DNA of 64,000 nt from positions 1 to 64,000 of the forward strand of contig JAPLCB010000008.1 in assembly GCA_026392455.1 (NCBI GenBank), given 5' to 3'. The notes below the pieces were generated by a model. It searched no databases. It saw nothing but the letters and a program-made list of their open reading frames with translations, and was not told the origin of the DNA. Positions 33,185 through 46,600 of this stretch are shown piece after piece. A program made the position numbers and the translations under genes. Numbering within the stretch: the stretch's first letter is position 1; every line of letters begins with the position of its first letter. The DNA is from Propionibacteriales bacterium. Lineage in GTDB: Bacteria > Actinomycetota > Actinomycetes > Propionibacteriales > Nocardioidaceae.

Positions 33185-34935
33185 GACCTCGCTCCACGGT
33201 GGCCGAACGAGACCGGCCCGGAGGGGATCTCCGGGACGAACGGGATCACCGGTCGGGTGACCAGCGCCGTCTCCGTCACGAGCCCCGGAGGTGATTCCGC
33301 CCCCGTCGTGGTCTCGGTGGCGGCCAGGCTCTCGGTGTAGGTGACGCACCCCGGGACCCGCAGCACCGAAGGCCGGGTGAGATAGCGCCCGTTGCCGGTC
33401 GCCGTGAAGCTGCCCTGGTCGAGCACCCGGGCGTTGCTCCAGTCGAGCCCGGCGCACGACCCTGCCCGGGGAGCGAGCGGGCCGAGCAGCGACCAGCGGA
33501 CAACAACCCGGTCGGTGGCGGCGAGTCCGGAGAGCACGACGGTGTCGCGGACCGGCTGACCCACCTGCGCCCGTTGGGCGGAGATCACGGTGCGGACCAG
33601 AGGCGTCCTGGCCACCACCTGGGTGGTCTCCTCGACGAGACCGCACGGTGTCGTGACCGGGTTGGTCCGCCGGTCACCGGGGAGGGTCTCGGTCCAGACG
33701 TAGTAGCCGGGCTCGGTGACCATCACCGTCGGCGTCCGGTACTCGCCGTTGCCCGCGACGGCAAGGACCACCGACCCCGTGAGCCTGTCGGAGGTGCAGG
33801 AGGTCGCCCCGGGCTGCTGGTCGTACGGGCCGTAGAGGTGCGCGGTGACGGTCTGGTCGTACCCGGCCGGCAGCTGGCTCACGGTCACGAGGTCGTGCAG
33901 CGCGGCCCCGGGGGCGGCCTGCTGGTGCGAGGCGGTGGTCCGCACCTCCGGCGTGCCCTTGACGATGACAGCGCTGGCCTGGACGCGGGCAGTCATCGCG
34001 CTGCGCTCGGCGATCCAGCCTCGTTGGACGCCGCGGTCGGCAGCGGTGCCACCGCCGTGGGTGTGCCACCCGCCTACCCGGTAGATCTGCCCGTCGGCCG
34101 CGGGTCCGCTCGCGGTGGCCGTCACGGTGAACTCACCGACGTCGCGCGGGGTGACGTCGACCGGGACCGAGCTCGTCGCGGTCGTCGTCACCCGCGGGCA
34201 GGTGACCGGTCCGGTGCAGGTGAACCGGACCCGGACACCGGGCACCAGGCGACCTGCGGCCGAGAGGACCGCCAGGGCGTAGCGCCGGGAGGTGCCGAGC
34301 TCGACGGGGCCGGTGCGGGTCGCGCGGAGGGTCAGACGGTAGCCGCCGCGGTAGCGCGACGCCTCCGACCACATCGACTGCGCCTGGGCCATGATCGCTC
34401 CGCCGAGTCCACCGACCGGAGGCCGCACCCGCTCCCCGACCTTGAGACCGCGGGGGTACACGACGGTGCCATCGGGCCGGACCCCGTCGGACATCAGCTC
34501 CCGGATGATCAGGGCGATCGCCGCGTCGCGGGTGTCGCTCCCGGTCGAGCCGTCGGCCGCCCAGGTGGAGACGAGGTAGTTCAGTGCAGCAACCTCGGCG
34601 TCGCCAATCCTCCGGCCGAGCTGGTTGACCAGACCCTGGGTGGACGTGATGGTCGGACGTCCGGCGATCCGGGAGTCGTACAGGTAGTCGATGCAGAAGA
34701 ACACCCGGCCGTTGCTCGCCCGGTACGAGCCGATCCAGGTGAACGCCGTGCCCGAACGTGCCTGGTAGCGCAGGCAGGCCCCGCGGACCAGGTTCGGGTC
34801 GAGGCGGCGACAGTGGCTGTCGGCGACGACGACTGCAGCGTCGGCTGACGGGAGCCTGCCGCTGGAGATCGGGGCGACCACGAGGGCCCCGAGCAGCAGG
34901 AGCAGAGCACAGAGGTTTCGTACGACGGCGATCAC
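33181..34935 (-). CDS. Large secreted surface protein with tandem beta domains
   Basis: A 584-residue exported protein with a signal peptide (to about residue 33). An N-terminal domain of about 190 residues contains a Cys in VFFCIDYL and a helical AALNYLVSTWA segment, reminiscent of thioester-type adhesin domains but lacking a clear Cys-Gln pair. About 200-320 is Ig-like, and two similar repeats of about 120 residues follow (around 325-450 and 450-565), each with paired Cys and a YYVWTETLPG or CVTYTESLAA strand. The C-terminus has no LPxTG and no membrane anchor. GGAAGGA lies 7 nt before the GTG start. Probably an adhesin or wall-associated structural protein. Confidence 0.65.
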   Translation of the reverse strand: MIAVVRNLCALLLLLGALVVAPISSGRLPSADAAVVVADSHCRRLDPNLVRGACLRYQARSGTAFTWIGSYRASNGRVFFCIDYLYDSRIAGRPTITSTQGLVNQLGRRIGDAEVAALNYLVSTWAADGSTGSDTRDAAIALIIRELMSDGVRPDGTVVYPRGLKVGERVRPPVGGLGGAIMAQAQSMWSEASRYRGGYRLTLRATRTGPVELGTSRRYALAVLSAAGRLVPGVRVRFTCTGPVTCPRVTTTATSSVPVDVTPRDVGEFTVTATASGPAADGQIYRVGGWHTHGGGTAADRGVQRGWIAERSAMTARVQASAVIVKGTPEVRTTASHQQAAPGAALHDLVTVSQLPAGYDQTVTAHLYGPYDQQPGATSCTSDRLTGSVVLAVAGNGEYRTPTVMVTEPGYYVWTETLPGDRRTNPVTTPCGLVEETTQVVARTPLVRTVISAQRAQVGQPVRDTVVLSGLAATDRVVVRWSLLGPLAPRAGSCAGLDWSNARVLDQGSFTATGNGRYLTRPSVLRVPGCVTYTESLAATETTTGAESPPGLVTETALVTRPVIPFVPEIPSGPVSFGHRGARS

Positions 34936-34953
34936 GACGCGTCCTTCCGGTCC

Positions 34954-34989
34954 GGTGACTTCGAGGAGTCACCGTCACCGACGTCGGTG
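34954..34989. promoter_or_regulatory. Hairpin and 14-bp palindrome upstream of the surface-protein gene
   Basis: GGTGACT (34954-34960) and AGTCACC (34967-34973) form a perfect 7-bp hairpin, immediately beside the perfect palindrome CACCGACGTCGGTG (34976-34989). Both lie 19-54 nt before the GTG of the surface protein, in its probable leader or promoter. Confidence 0.4.
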
Positions 34990-35059
34990 GGACCGTGGGT
35001 CGTCGACCGGACGGGCTGTGGAAACCAGCCGGCCCGACGGCTGCTGTGGACGGAGCCTG

Positions 35060-36157
35060 TTACCCGAGCTTCCGGACGCTGAAGTCCAGGTTCTGCGCGA
35101 TCCGGGCACGCTGCTCGTCCGGAAGGAGCGCGGAGGCGAGGAGCTCCTCGCAGACCTGCTTCGAGGTCTGGTAGTCCCCGACCCAGTAGCTGGCGATCGC
35201 GTACTCGTCCCGGGCGCGCCACCGGTAGGTGGCCTCGTCGATGAACAGCACGTCGTCGGGACGCGGGATCTCCACGGCTCTGCGAGCGAAGATCAGCCCC
35301 AGCGCGTACCGCTCGCCGTTCTCGCGATGGTAGCGGGCCAGGTGCATCAGCGGCTCCGCGCGCGTCGGACGCAGCTCGTAGGCCTCCAGGTACGCCTCGA
35401 CCACGCTCGAGTAGCTGCGCCCCAGACGCTCGGTGAGCAGCGCGACCTGGAACTTCGCGTACCAGACCTCCTCGACCCAACCGCCCATCTCGACCCGGCG
35501 CTGGTAGGTCCGCAGCGCCTTCGCGAAGTCCCCGGAGTCGCGGTAGCTCTGCGCCAGGTAGAAGACGTACCGGGAGTTGTCGTGGTCGGTGGCCAGCGCC
35601 TTGACCAGCAGATCGATGTCGCGCTCGTACTTGACCGCACGGCTCGACCCGGCCGCGTGGTCGACGTACGAGGCGCCGTGGAGCAACGAGTGCGGCAGGG
35701 TGCCGGCGGAGAGGACCTCGTGGGTGACGCCGACGTACCGACCGGGCTCGTCGCGGCGCAGCAGGCGCACGTTCTGGTAGCCGAGCTCGCTGCTGACCGA
35801 GTACTGCATCAGGTTGTAGACCGGCTCGGTCAGGTCTCCGGGGAACTCGTCACCCTCGACCTGCAGCTCCATGTCGGCGTCGCAGAACAAGACGTAGTCG
35901 AAGTCCAGGCTGCTGGCGCGGGCTGCGTCGAGCGCCTCGTTACGTGCCTGCTCGAAGTTCTCGAACGTGGTGTGCACGACCTCCCCGGGGATGCCGTGCT
36001 CGGCGAAGACCCGGGTGATCAGCGCGGGGGTCCCGTCGGTCGAGCCGGTGTCGCAGATGACGTAGCAGGCGATGTGGGGGGCCGCTGCCTGCAGCGCCCG
36101 CTCGATGATCGACGCCTCGTCCTTGACGATCATGTTGAGGCAGAGCTTGGGTCGCAC
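35060..36157 (-). CDS. Family 2 glycosyltransferase with TPR-like C-terminus
   Basis: A 365-residue cytoplasmic protein. The GT-A domain occupies about 1-200: LCLNMIVKDEASIIERALQA is the nucleotide-sugar strand, VICDTGSTDGT and the metal-binding DxD in LFCDADMEL follow. Residues about 210-350 are TPR-like helices (YVFYLAQSYRDSGDFAKALRTYQRRVE). Similar SunS/tetratricopeptide glycosyltransferases modify peptides or small acceptors, but the acceptor here is unknown. GTG at 36155-36157 has GAGGAG 4 nt upstream and lies 8 nt after the DUF6941 gene stop, so the two are co-transcribed. Confidence 0.85.
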   Translation of the reverse strand: MRPKLCLNMIVKDEASIIERALQAAAPHIACYVICDTGSTDGTPALITRVFAEHGIPGEVVHTTFENFEQARNEALDAARASSLDFDYVLFCDADMELQVEGDEFPGDLTEPVYNLMQYSVSSELGYQNVRLLRRDEPGRYVGVTHEVLSAGTLPHSLLHGASYVDHAAGSSRAVKYERDIDLLVKALATDHDNSRYVFYLAQSYRDSGDFAKALRTYQRRVEMGGWVEEVWYAKFQVALLTERLGRSYSSVVEAYLEAYELRPTRAEPLMHLARYHRENGERYALGLIFARRAVEIPRPDDVLFIDEATYRWRARDEYAIASYWVGDYQTSKQVCEELLASALLPDEQRARIAQNLDFSVRKLG

Positions 36158-36165
36158 GGCGCTCC

Positions 36166-36597
36166 TCAGGCGTACTCGACGGTGAAGCCGACCCGGCGGA
36201 CCTCGGTCCCGTCGACCTGGGCGACCAGGACGTAGCGGCCGAGGGCACTGAACGGGACGCCCTGGAACGTGTACGCGAACGCGATCAGCTGGTCGTCGGT
36301 CGGCACCTGCTCGCCGGCCTGGAGCACCAGGTCGCCGCCGACGACGCGGGTCTCGGTCTGACCGAAGCCGGCGATCCACGGCGAGCTGCCGTCCTCGTGC
36401 AGGACCCGGAAGGTCACCGTGTGGTTGATCATCGCTTCGGTCGGGGTCAGCGACAGGACGCCGCCGAGCGCGAAGGTAGCCAGGAACGGCTCCGCACTTC
36501 CGGCCGGCACCCGCATCCGGTCGATGCCCGCGCCGGAGACGAACAACTTGTCGCCGGACACCTGGGCGTAGTCACAGAGCATCAGGTCGATGTGCAT
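36166..36597 (-). CDS. DUF6941-like small beta protein
   Basis: A 143-residue protein beginning MHIDLMLCDYAQVSGDKLFV, the pattern I associate with DUF6941, followed by an all-beta region (HTVTFRVLHEDGSSPWIAGFGQTETRVVGG and FTFQGVPFSALGRYVLVAQVDG-like strands). No catalytic residues are visible. GGAG precedes the ATG at 36595-36597. It is the first gene of a two-gene unit with the GT2 protein. Confidence 0.65.
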   Translation of the reverse strand: MHIDLMLCDYAQVSGDKLFVSGAGIDRMRVPAGSAEPFLATFALGGVLSLTPTEAMINHTVTFRVLHEDGSSPWIAGFGQTETRVVGGDLVLQAGEQVPTDDQLIAFAYTFQGVPFSALGRYVLVAQVDGTEVRRVGFTVEYA

Positions 36598-36674
36598 CGG
36601 TTCTCCATCGTGTGGGGTGGCGGTCACAGCCTAGGCGGGCCGTACGCCGATCTGCTGGCTTTGCCCAGGGACGG

Positions 36675-36706
36675 CGAAGGGCCCGACCCGGAGGTCGGAC
36701 CCTTCG
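36675..36706 (-). terminator. Terminator after the collagen-like gene
   Basis: CGAAGGG-C-CCGACC (36675-36688) pairs with GGTCGG-A-CCCTTCG (36692-36706) around a short loop, 19 nt past the stop of the collagen-like gene on the minus strand. Confidence 0.75.
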
Positions 36707-36724
36707 CGCGTGTGGTGCTGGTGG

Positions 36725-39646
<2,922 letters not shown>

Positions 39647-39874
39647 TCATACCTCCGAATAGCGAGGCTGGAAAGACCCGTGCACAGGCCCCCACGCCCC
39701 AGTGAAATCCCGCTCACCTTAGGTGGTGATTTTTAACGAGCCACGCCGTGCGATCGGTCGGCCTAGACCAGCTCCCAGGACACGCCGAAAGGCCGTAACC
39801 AGGCGCGCTTTCCCACGTACGGGACAGATCTGGACATACCACCTCTACCGGTCAGACGCCGGCGGAGACGGAGT

Positions 39875-40447
39875 TCAGCGAACGGCGAAGGTGTCGAGCG
39901 CGCGGGCACAGGCCGCGTCGATCGCCGCACGTTCGGCGTTCGACTCGCACTCGAGCTGCCACGTCACCTGACCGGCGACGAAGTAGAAGAACTGGGAGTG
40001 CAGGGTCTTGTCGCCGAGGATCGTGTCGGCGACGAACTTGACCAGCTCGATCCCGCCGCGGCTCTCGGTGCCCTCGCTGGTGATCGTCAGCCCGGGCACC
40101 TTGGTGAGGGCCTCGCGCGAGGACTTCTTCAGCCGGGCCACCGGGTTCGGCTGGTTCGCCAGTCGCTTGACGTTGATCATGTCGTACGGGCCGATGCCGC
40201 CGATCCAGACGTAGCCCTGGGGGCCGTCGTTCAGGGCGAAGTTCCCCGGGTACTCGAAGGTGAACGGGATGCCGGGCAGGTCGAACGTCTTGGCCGTCAA
40301 AGACCCGGTCGAGGAAGTGCCGTTGTCCTTCTCGTCGTCGTCACGCAGGACGAAGAAGTAGACGAGGCCCACCACGAGAACGAGGACCACAACGAGGGCT
40401 GCAACGAGCTGGCCGGTGACCGGTCCAGTGCTCTTCCGCTGATTCAC
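39875..40447 (-). CDS. Membrane-anchored protein, PsbP/LpqN-like
   Basis: A 190-residue protein with one N-terminal membrane helix (about 13-34) and an external domain. The strand pattern IPFTFEYPGNFAL and the closing FFYFVAGQVTWQLECESNAERAAIDAACARALDTF resemble LpqN/PsbP-type lipoprotein domains of actinobacteria. Two Cys near the end may pair. GTG start. It lies just downstream of adnB and upstream of the collagen-like gene on the same strand. Function unknown. Confidence 0.65.
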   Translation of the reverse strand: MNQRKSTGPVTGQLVAALVVVLVLVVGLVYFFVLRDDDEKDNGTSSTGSLTAKTFDLPGIPFTFEYPGNFALNDGPQGYVWIGGIGPYDMINVKRLANQPNPVARLKKSSREALTKVPGLTITSEGTESRGGIELVKFVADTILGDKTLHSQFFYFVAGQVTWQLECESNAERAAIDAACARALDTFAVR

Positions 40448-40473
40448 GCGGCAGACGCTACCTCAGCCGTGGG

Positions 40474-43400
40474 TCAGGACTCATCAATTCGCTGCGCCGC
40501 CGTCACCAGACTCTCCAGAGCAGCACGGTCCTCGAGTCCCTCCGGCTCCAACGTCTCACCGGTCCGGACGTAGTGGAAGACCGCACGCACCTGCGCAACG
40601 GGCGCGTCGACGAGATCGGCCCACGCCTGCCGGTAGACCGCGAGCTGCAACGGGTCCGACCCGCGTGCGCTTCCGGTCTTCCAGTCCACCACCAGCCACG
40701 ACCCGTCCGGCTCGGCGTACACCGCATCGATCCGACCCCGGACCACCTGTCCCCCCAGCACCAGGGCGAACGGCGCCTCGACGGCGTACGGCGCCCGGTC
40801 GGCGAAGGGGCCGGCCTCGAACGCGGCGATCACCTCGGCCAGGTCGGCATCGTCGGAGATCCCGAGGTCGCCGCGGCCAGGAAGGTCGTCGGGGTCCAGC
40901 AGCCCCTGCTGGCCGAACCGGGACTCGACCCAGGTGTGGAACCGGGTGCCGAAGCGGGCCGCCGGTGACGGCGGTCGAGGCATCGGCCGCGCCAGTGCCC
41001 GGGCGAACCCGTCCGGGTCGTCGACCAACCTGCGCAAGCCGGTCGCCGCCAGGGTCGCCGGTCGCGGCACCACGATCTCGGTCGCACCGTCGGTCCGTGC
41101 TTCGGCCAGCAAGTTGCTGATCTCGGAGTCCCAGTCGGCCACCCGCGCAGCGTCGACCACGTCCAGGCCGTCGTCGTCCAGACCCGCACCGGCGGCCATC
41201 GCGTCGCGCACCAGCGCGGCCGCCACCAACCGGCGCTCGGTCTCCGCCGTCCGCTCGACCACCGGCCAGTCGAAGACCGGACGAACCGCGTGCAACGGGT
41301 TGGGGGTGCCGTCCTCGGGCTTCTCGGCCCAGGACTCCGGCACCTCGTCCCAGTTCTCCATCACCTCCCGGACCACCACCTGGTACGGCGACGGCCCCAA
41401 CGGTGTGGCCCGGCTGTCGCGCCACAGGTACGACGACACCGACAGCTCGTGCCGGGCCCGGGTGAAGGCGACGTACCCCAGTCGGAGCTGCTCGATCTCC
41501 TCGTGCGCCTTGGCCGCCTCGCGCAGCGCCTTGAGGTCGGCCGGTTCGTAGCCGCGCAGCTGCGGCAGGTCCTGGGCGTCACCGCGCAGGGTCGCCGGCA
41601 TCACCCAGGAGACCGTCGTCCACTGGCTGCGAGCGGTCGTGTTGGGGAACTTCTGCTCGCAGACACCGACCAGGAAGACGGTGTCCCACTCCAGGCCCTT
41701 GGCCCGGTGGACCGTCAGCAGCTTGACCGAGTCCGCCTCCGACGGGGTCGCGACGTCCAGACCGGTGCCCATCTCGTCCTCGGCGTTCAACCACGCCAGC
41801 AGCGCCACCAGGGTCACCTGTCCGTCGACGGCCTGGAAGTCCGCGACCGCCTTCACGAACAGGTCGAGGTTGTCGCGCCGGGCCCGGGCCGAGGGCGAGA
41901 CCGACGAGGCCAGCTCGACGTCGATGCCGGTGACCTCGACGATCCGGCGGATCAGGTCCAGCAACGGCTCGCCGACGTGCCGGCGCAACGACCGCAGCTC
42001 GGCGGAGAGCAACGCGAACCGGGCCCGGGCCTCGTCCCCGTACGCCAGCTCACCGGGGTCGTCCAACGCATCGGCCAGCGAGAGCACCTCGGTGGGATCG
42101 GCGCCCGCGACCGCTCGGTCGAGCTCCTCGGTGACGCTGAGGACCTCCTCGGGCTTCCGGACCGAACCGGCCAGGTCGCGCGCCCGCTTCCCGAGCAGGG
42201 CAAGGTCACGCGGTCCGATCGCCCAACGAGGACCGGACAACAGGGTCAGCAGATCGGCGTTCGCGGTGAGGTCCTGGAGCACCGACAGGGTCGCCACGAC
42301 CTCGGCAACCTCCGGGAGTCGCAGCAACCCCTTGAGACCGACGATCTCGACCGGGATGTCCGCAGCCGTCAGGGCGTCGAAGACGTCGGCGGCGTGGTCG
42401 TTGTCGCGGGTCAGGACGCCGATCTCCTTCCACCCGCGTTCGGCGTTCCAGGCCGACCGGACCGCGCCGACCAACCATGCCAGCTCATCGGCGTACGTCG
42501 CGTGGACGCTGGCCCGGACCCGCCCCTCGAGGGCGTCCTCCTTCGGCTCCAACGGGGCGACCCGGTCGGAGCCGGCGTACAACGGTGCCGCCAGGTGGTT
42601 GGCGACCTCGAGGATCCGCCGGTCCGAACGCCGGTTCACCACCAACCGGTACGTCGCCGCGCTCGCCTCCTTGCCGGGGAAGAACTGCTCGAAGTTGAGG
42701 ATGTTCGAGACCGAGGCGCCCCGCCAGCCGTAGATGGCCTGGTTGGGGTCGCCGACCGCCATCACCGGGTGGCCCCCGAACAACGCCGACAGCATCCGGG
42801 CCTGGGCTACCGACGTGTCCTGGTACTCGTCGAGCAGGACCACCTTGTACTTCTGGCGTTCCAGCCGACCCACGTCCGGGTGCTCCAGCGCGAGGGTCGC
42901 CGCCAACGAGATCTGGTCGGAGAAGTCCATCAGCCCGTACCGGGCCTTGAGCCGCCGGTACCCGGCCACCAGGGCGAGCAGCTCTTCGCGCTCGTCCATC
43001 TTGGTCAGCACCTTGGTCAGATCCGCCTTGGCCCGGGCCGCGGCCAGGGCCTCGGTGAAGTGCGGCCGCTCACGCCGCTGGAAGTCCACGACCTCGTCGA
43101 TCGACACCAGGTGCTCGGCCATCGCGCCGTCCAGGGCGAGCAGGTAGTCGATGGCGTGCGTCGGACTCTCGGTGAGGTGCCGGACCCGGTCGTGGTGGGC
43201 GTCGACGGCCCGGGCGGCCAACTGGTAGCGCGACGCATCGGCCATCACCCGGGTGTCGGGCTCGTGACCGATCCGCAGGCCGTGCTCGGCCAGCAGCACG
43301 GTGGCGTAGGAGTTGTACGTCGCCACCATCGGCTCCAGGAGCTCGGCCTCCTCGTCGGCCACCGCGGCCAGCTCCGTCAGCCCGGCCTTCTCCAGGGCAC

Positions 43401-43665
43401 CGTTGATCCGTCGCGCCAACGACGCCGTCGCCTTGGTGGTGAACGTCAGACCGAGCACCTCGTCGGCCCGCACCTGACCGGTGGCAACCAGGTAGACGAC
43501 CCGGGCCGCCATCACCTCGGTCTTCCCCGACCCTGCCCCGGCGATCACGACCGCCGGCTCCAACGGGGCGGTGATCGCCGCGAACTGCTCGGCACTGACG
43601 GTGAAGTCGGTGCCCATCACCCGCTGCAGGTCCGCGGCGGTCTCGATCGACACGAGCTCGGTCAC
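40474..43665 (-). CDS. adnB: AdnB-type helicase-nuclease subunit
   Basis: A 1063-residue UvrD-like motor plus C-terminal RecB-type nuclease. Walker A GAGSGKT is at about 43-49, LLDEYQDTS is the Walker B, KLLTVHRAKGLEWDTVFLVG and LRLGYVAFTRARHEL are motifs V-VI, and the nuclease centre LVVDWKTGS is near residue 993 with QLAVYRQAW after it. In mycobacteria AdnA and AdnB form a heterodimer that resects double-strand breaks. The GTG start overlaps the adnA stop (GTGA). The nuclease residues appear intact in both partners. Confidence 0.9.
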   Translation of the reverse strand: MTELVSIETAADLQRVMGTDFTVSAEQFAAITAPLEPAVVIAGAGSGKTEVMAARVVYLVATGQVRADEVLGLTFTTKATASLARRINGALEKAGLTELAAVADEEAELLEPMVATYNSYATVLLAEHGLRIGHEPDTRVMADASRYQLAARAVDAHHDRVRHLTESPTHAIDYLLALDGAMAEHLVSIDEVVDFQRRERPHFTEALAAARAKADLTKVLTKMDEREELLALVAGYRRLKARYGLMDFSDQISLAATLALEHPDVGRLERQKYKVVLLDEYQDTSVAQARMLSALFGGHPVMAVGDPNQAIYGWRGASVSNILNFEQFFPGKEASAATYRLVVNRRSDRRILEVANHLAAPLYAGSDRVAPLEPKEDALEGRVRASVHATYADELAWLVGAVRSAWNAERGWKEIGVLTRDNDHAADVFDALTAADIPVEIVGLKGLLRLPEVAEVVATLSVLQDLTANADLLTLLSGPRWAIGPRDLALLGKRARDLAGSVRKPEEVLSVTEELDRAVAGADPTEVLSLADALDDPGELAYGDEARARFALLSAELRSLRRHVGEPLLDLIRRIVEVTGIDVELASSVSPSARARRDNLDLFVKAVADFQAVDGQVTLVALLAWLNAEDEMGTGLDVATPSEADSVKLLTVHRAKGLEWDTVFLVGVCEQKFPNTTARSQWTTVSWVMPATLRGDAQDLPQLRGYEPADLKALREAAKAHEEIEQLRLGYVAFTRARHELSVSSYLWRDSRATPLGPSPYQVVVREVMENWDEVPESWAEKPEDGTPNPLHAVRPVFDWPVVERTAETERRLVAAALVRDAMAAGAGLDDDGLDVVDAARVADWDSEISNLLAEARTDGATEIVVPRPATLAATGLRRLVDDPDGFARALARPMPRPPSPAARFGTRFHTWVESRFGQQGLLDPDDLPGRGDLGISDDADLAEVIAAFEAGPFADRAPYAVEAPFALVLGGQVVRGRIDAVYAEPDGSWLVVDWKTGSARGSDPLQLAVYRQAWADLVDAPVAQVRAVFHYVRTGETLEPEGLEDRAALESLVTAAQRIDES

Positions 43666-46600
43666 GACAGCACCGTCCCGGCGTTCTTGGCCGGGCAGAG
43701 CGCGGTGAAGTCGCAGCGCTCGCACGGCTTCCCGGGACGTGCCTCGAACCGCTCGGCGCGGATCAGCGAGACCGCTTCGCCCAGCTGCCGCTGAACAGCC
43801 GTCGCGCCGTCGGGGCCCGGCTCCTGCGGGACCTGCTCCTGAACCTTCAGCGCGCCGCGGACCTCCTTGCGCAGGTGCCACAGCTCGGCGCCCCCGGGCT
43901 CGACCGGATGGCCGACGAGATCGTCGACGGCACCTGCGGCGATGGCCTGCTGGTACAGCCCCAGCTGCGGGTTCTCGGGGAGCTCCTTGTCGCTCGGGGG
44001 GTACTTGCCGGTCTTCAGGTCGACCACGATGACCCGGCCGGCGTCGTCGATCTCGAGCCGGTCCGCGAACCCGTGCAGGGTCACCTGCTGCCCGTCGGGC
44101 AGCGTGACCTCCGCCCGCAGCTCGGCCTCGGTGGCCAGCACCGTCCGGGCCTCGGGCCGCTGGTGCCAGCGGACGAACCGGGTCAGGGCGGCTTCGATCT
44201 CCGCACGTTCGCGGACCCGGGACCACGGCGTCCGGAAGGCCAGCCGGTCCCAGATCTGGTCGACGTGCACCATCAGGTCGGAGACGGTCTCCGGTGTCGC
44301 CGACAGGTCGCCCCGGGCAATCCGGTCGGCGATCGCGTGCACCACGTTCCCAAAACCCTGGGACTGGCTGGAAGCGCTGGACCCACCGGCCTCCCGCTCG
44401 AGGAACCACTTCGCCGGGCACTCGATGAGACCCGCCAGAGCACTCGCCGAGAGCACCACCGGACGATCGGCCGGACGGACAGGTTGCGCGGAGAAGGACC
44501 GTTCCCGGGTCCCCCACCAGGTGGCCGGGTCGGCGGCCGGGGCCAACGAGCGGTCCCCCTGGCGCTGCTGCGCCAGCACGGCCAACCGGCGCACGGCAGC
44601 GTCCCGCAGGGCCGGGGACGAATCCGGGTCCGCGGCCGTGCGACGCAGCTCGCTGATGATGCCGTCCAACGACAACGGGCGCGGCGGGCGACCCGAACGG
44701 TGCCGGACCTCGACGCCGAGCTCGGCCAGGAACCGGGAGGCCTGGGCACCGTCGTCGTCGGAGGACGCGACCGCCGTGACCACCAGGCGCTCCCGGGCCC
44801 GGGTGCAGGCGACGTAGAACAGCCGGCGCTCCTCGGCCAGCAGCTCGCGCGGGGTGGTGTCGGGCTGGAGGACCGGCACGCCGTACTTCTCCGCGCCGAT
44901 CCTGCCGGCCTGCAGCAGGGTGGCCCGACGCCGCAGGTCCGGCCAGCCGCCCTCCTGGACCCCCGCGACGACGACCAGGCGCCACTCCAGCCCCTTGGAC
45001 CGGTGGGCCGTCATCAGCCGGACCGTCTCGCCCCGGATGCCCTTGTCGGCCAGGTTGTCAGCGGGGATCTCCTGCCCGTCGACCGTGTCCAGGAACGCCC
45101 GGACGCTGGCGTGGCCCTTCTGCTCCTCGGCACGACCGGCGCTCTCGAAGAGCGCGCAGATCGCATCCAGGTCCCGGTGCGCGAGCCGCCCCGAGGCACC
45201 CACCCGTTCCGAGCTGCGGCGGACGTGCTCGGGCCAACCGGTCCCCTGCCAGACGGTCCAGAGAACCTCCTCGACCGACGCACCGGCCTCGACCAGGCCA
45301 CGCGCCTGGTGCAGCAGCCGGGCCAGCCGCAGCGCCCGCCCGGCGGCCGAACCGGGGCCTGGCACCTCGGCGCCCTCGAGCAGCTCAGGACTGACCATCG
45401 CCGCGCGGATCAGCGCCGGGGAGGACCGCACCGGTCGCCCTTCGGCCTCGGCCGCCCCCTTCTCCACCGCGCGCAGCGCCCGGGCCAGAGCCCGTACGTC
45501 GGTCGCGTCCAGCCCCGCCAATGGTGAGGTCAGCAGGCCTTCTGCGCGGATGGTGTCGAAGTAGTCCGGGTCCTCGGCGTCCTCGTTGTCCAGGTTGATC
45601 GCGGCCCGCAGCGCCTCGAGCAACGGTCTGACCGCGGGCTCGCGGCCCAGCGGGGTCTCGTCGGCGGCGACCTCGACCGGCACCCCGGCCGCGGTGAGGG
45701 CGCGGCGCAGCCCCGGGATCGACGCCTTGCCGGAGCGGACCAGCACCGCCATCTCCGACCAGCCGACCCCGTCCTCGAGGTGGGCCCGGCGGAGCAGGTC
45801 GGCGATCCGTTCGACCTCGGCACGCTCGGTGTCGAAGGTGAACACCTCCACCCGACCGTCCGGCGTGCCCGGGTGCACCGACGGCGCCAGGAAACGCTCA
45901 CGGGTCTCCTCGCCGATGCTCCCGGTCAGCGGGATCCGGCCGGCAACCCGCTGCACCGCAGTCAGCACCCGGACCCCGAAGCGCCGCGTCGTCCCCAGGA
46001 CGGCGACCTCGGCGGGCGCTCCCCCGACCTGCGGAAACGATGCCGGGAACTCCAGGATCCCGCGGACGTCGGCGCCCCGGAAGCCGTAGATCGACTGGTA
46101 CGGGTCACCCACGACCACCAGGTCACCGCCGTCTCCGGCGATCGCCTGCAGCAGTGCCACCTGCCCGGGGTCGGTGTCCTGGTACTCGTCGACGAAGACG
46201 TGCCGGTAGCGGGCGCGCAGGACGTCGCGGTGCTCCTCGGCGACGATCACCGCCCGTCTGATCAGGTCGGCGTAGTCGGTGGTGGCCTGCTGGTCGAGGT
46301 TCGCGAGGTACTGCTCCAGGAACCAGCCGGCCGCGACGAACTCGTCGATGGCGTGCTTCTCGCCGAGCCGGGTCAGCGCGAACTCGTCGAGACCCTTCTC
46401 CCGCGCCCGGCTCAGCACCGCGCCGACCTCGCGCGCAAAGCCCCGGGTGCCGGCGGCGACCCGCAACGACTCCGGCCAGCGCACCGACTCCGGGGAGTCC
46501 TGGAGAAGCTCCGCGATGATCACGTCCGCCTCCGGTGCGGAGAGCAGCCGCAGCGGGCCGTCGTACAGGTCGGTGTCGAACTCGCGGACCAGCCCGTAGG

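Noticed and set aside
32492-34935. Sortase and surface protein as one frameshifted gene
   Set aside because: The GTGA overlap is a normal coupling arrangement; the second frame starts with its own lipobox signal and a complete sortase.
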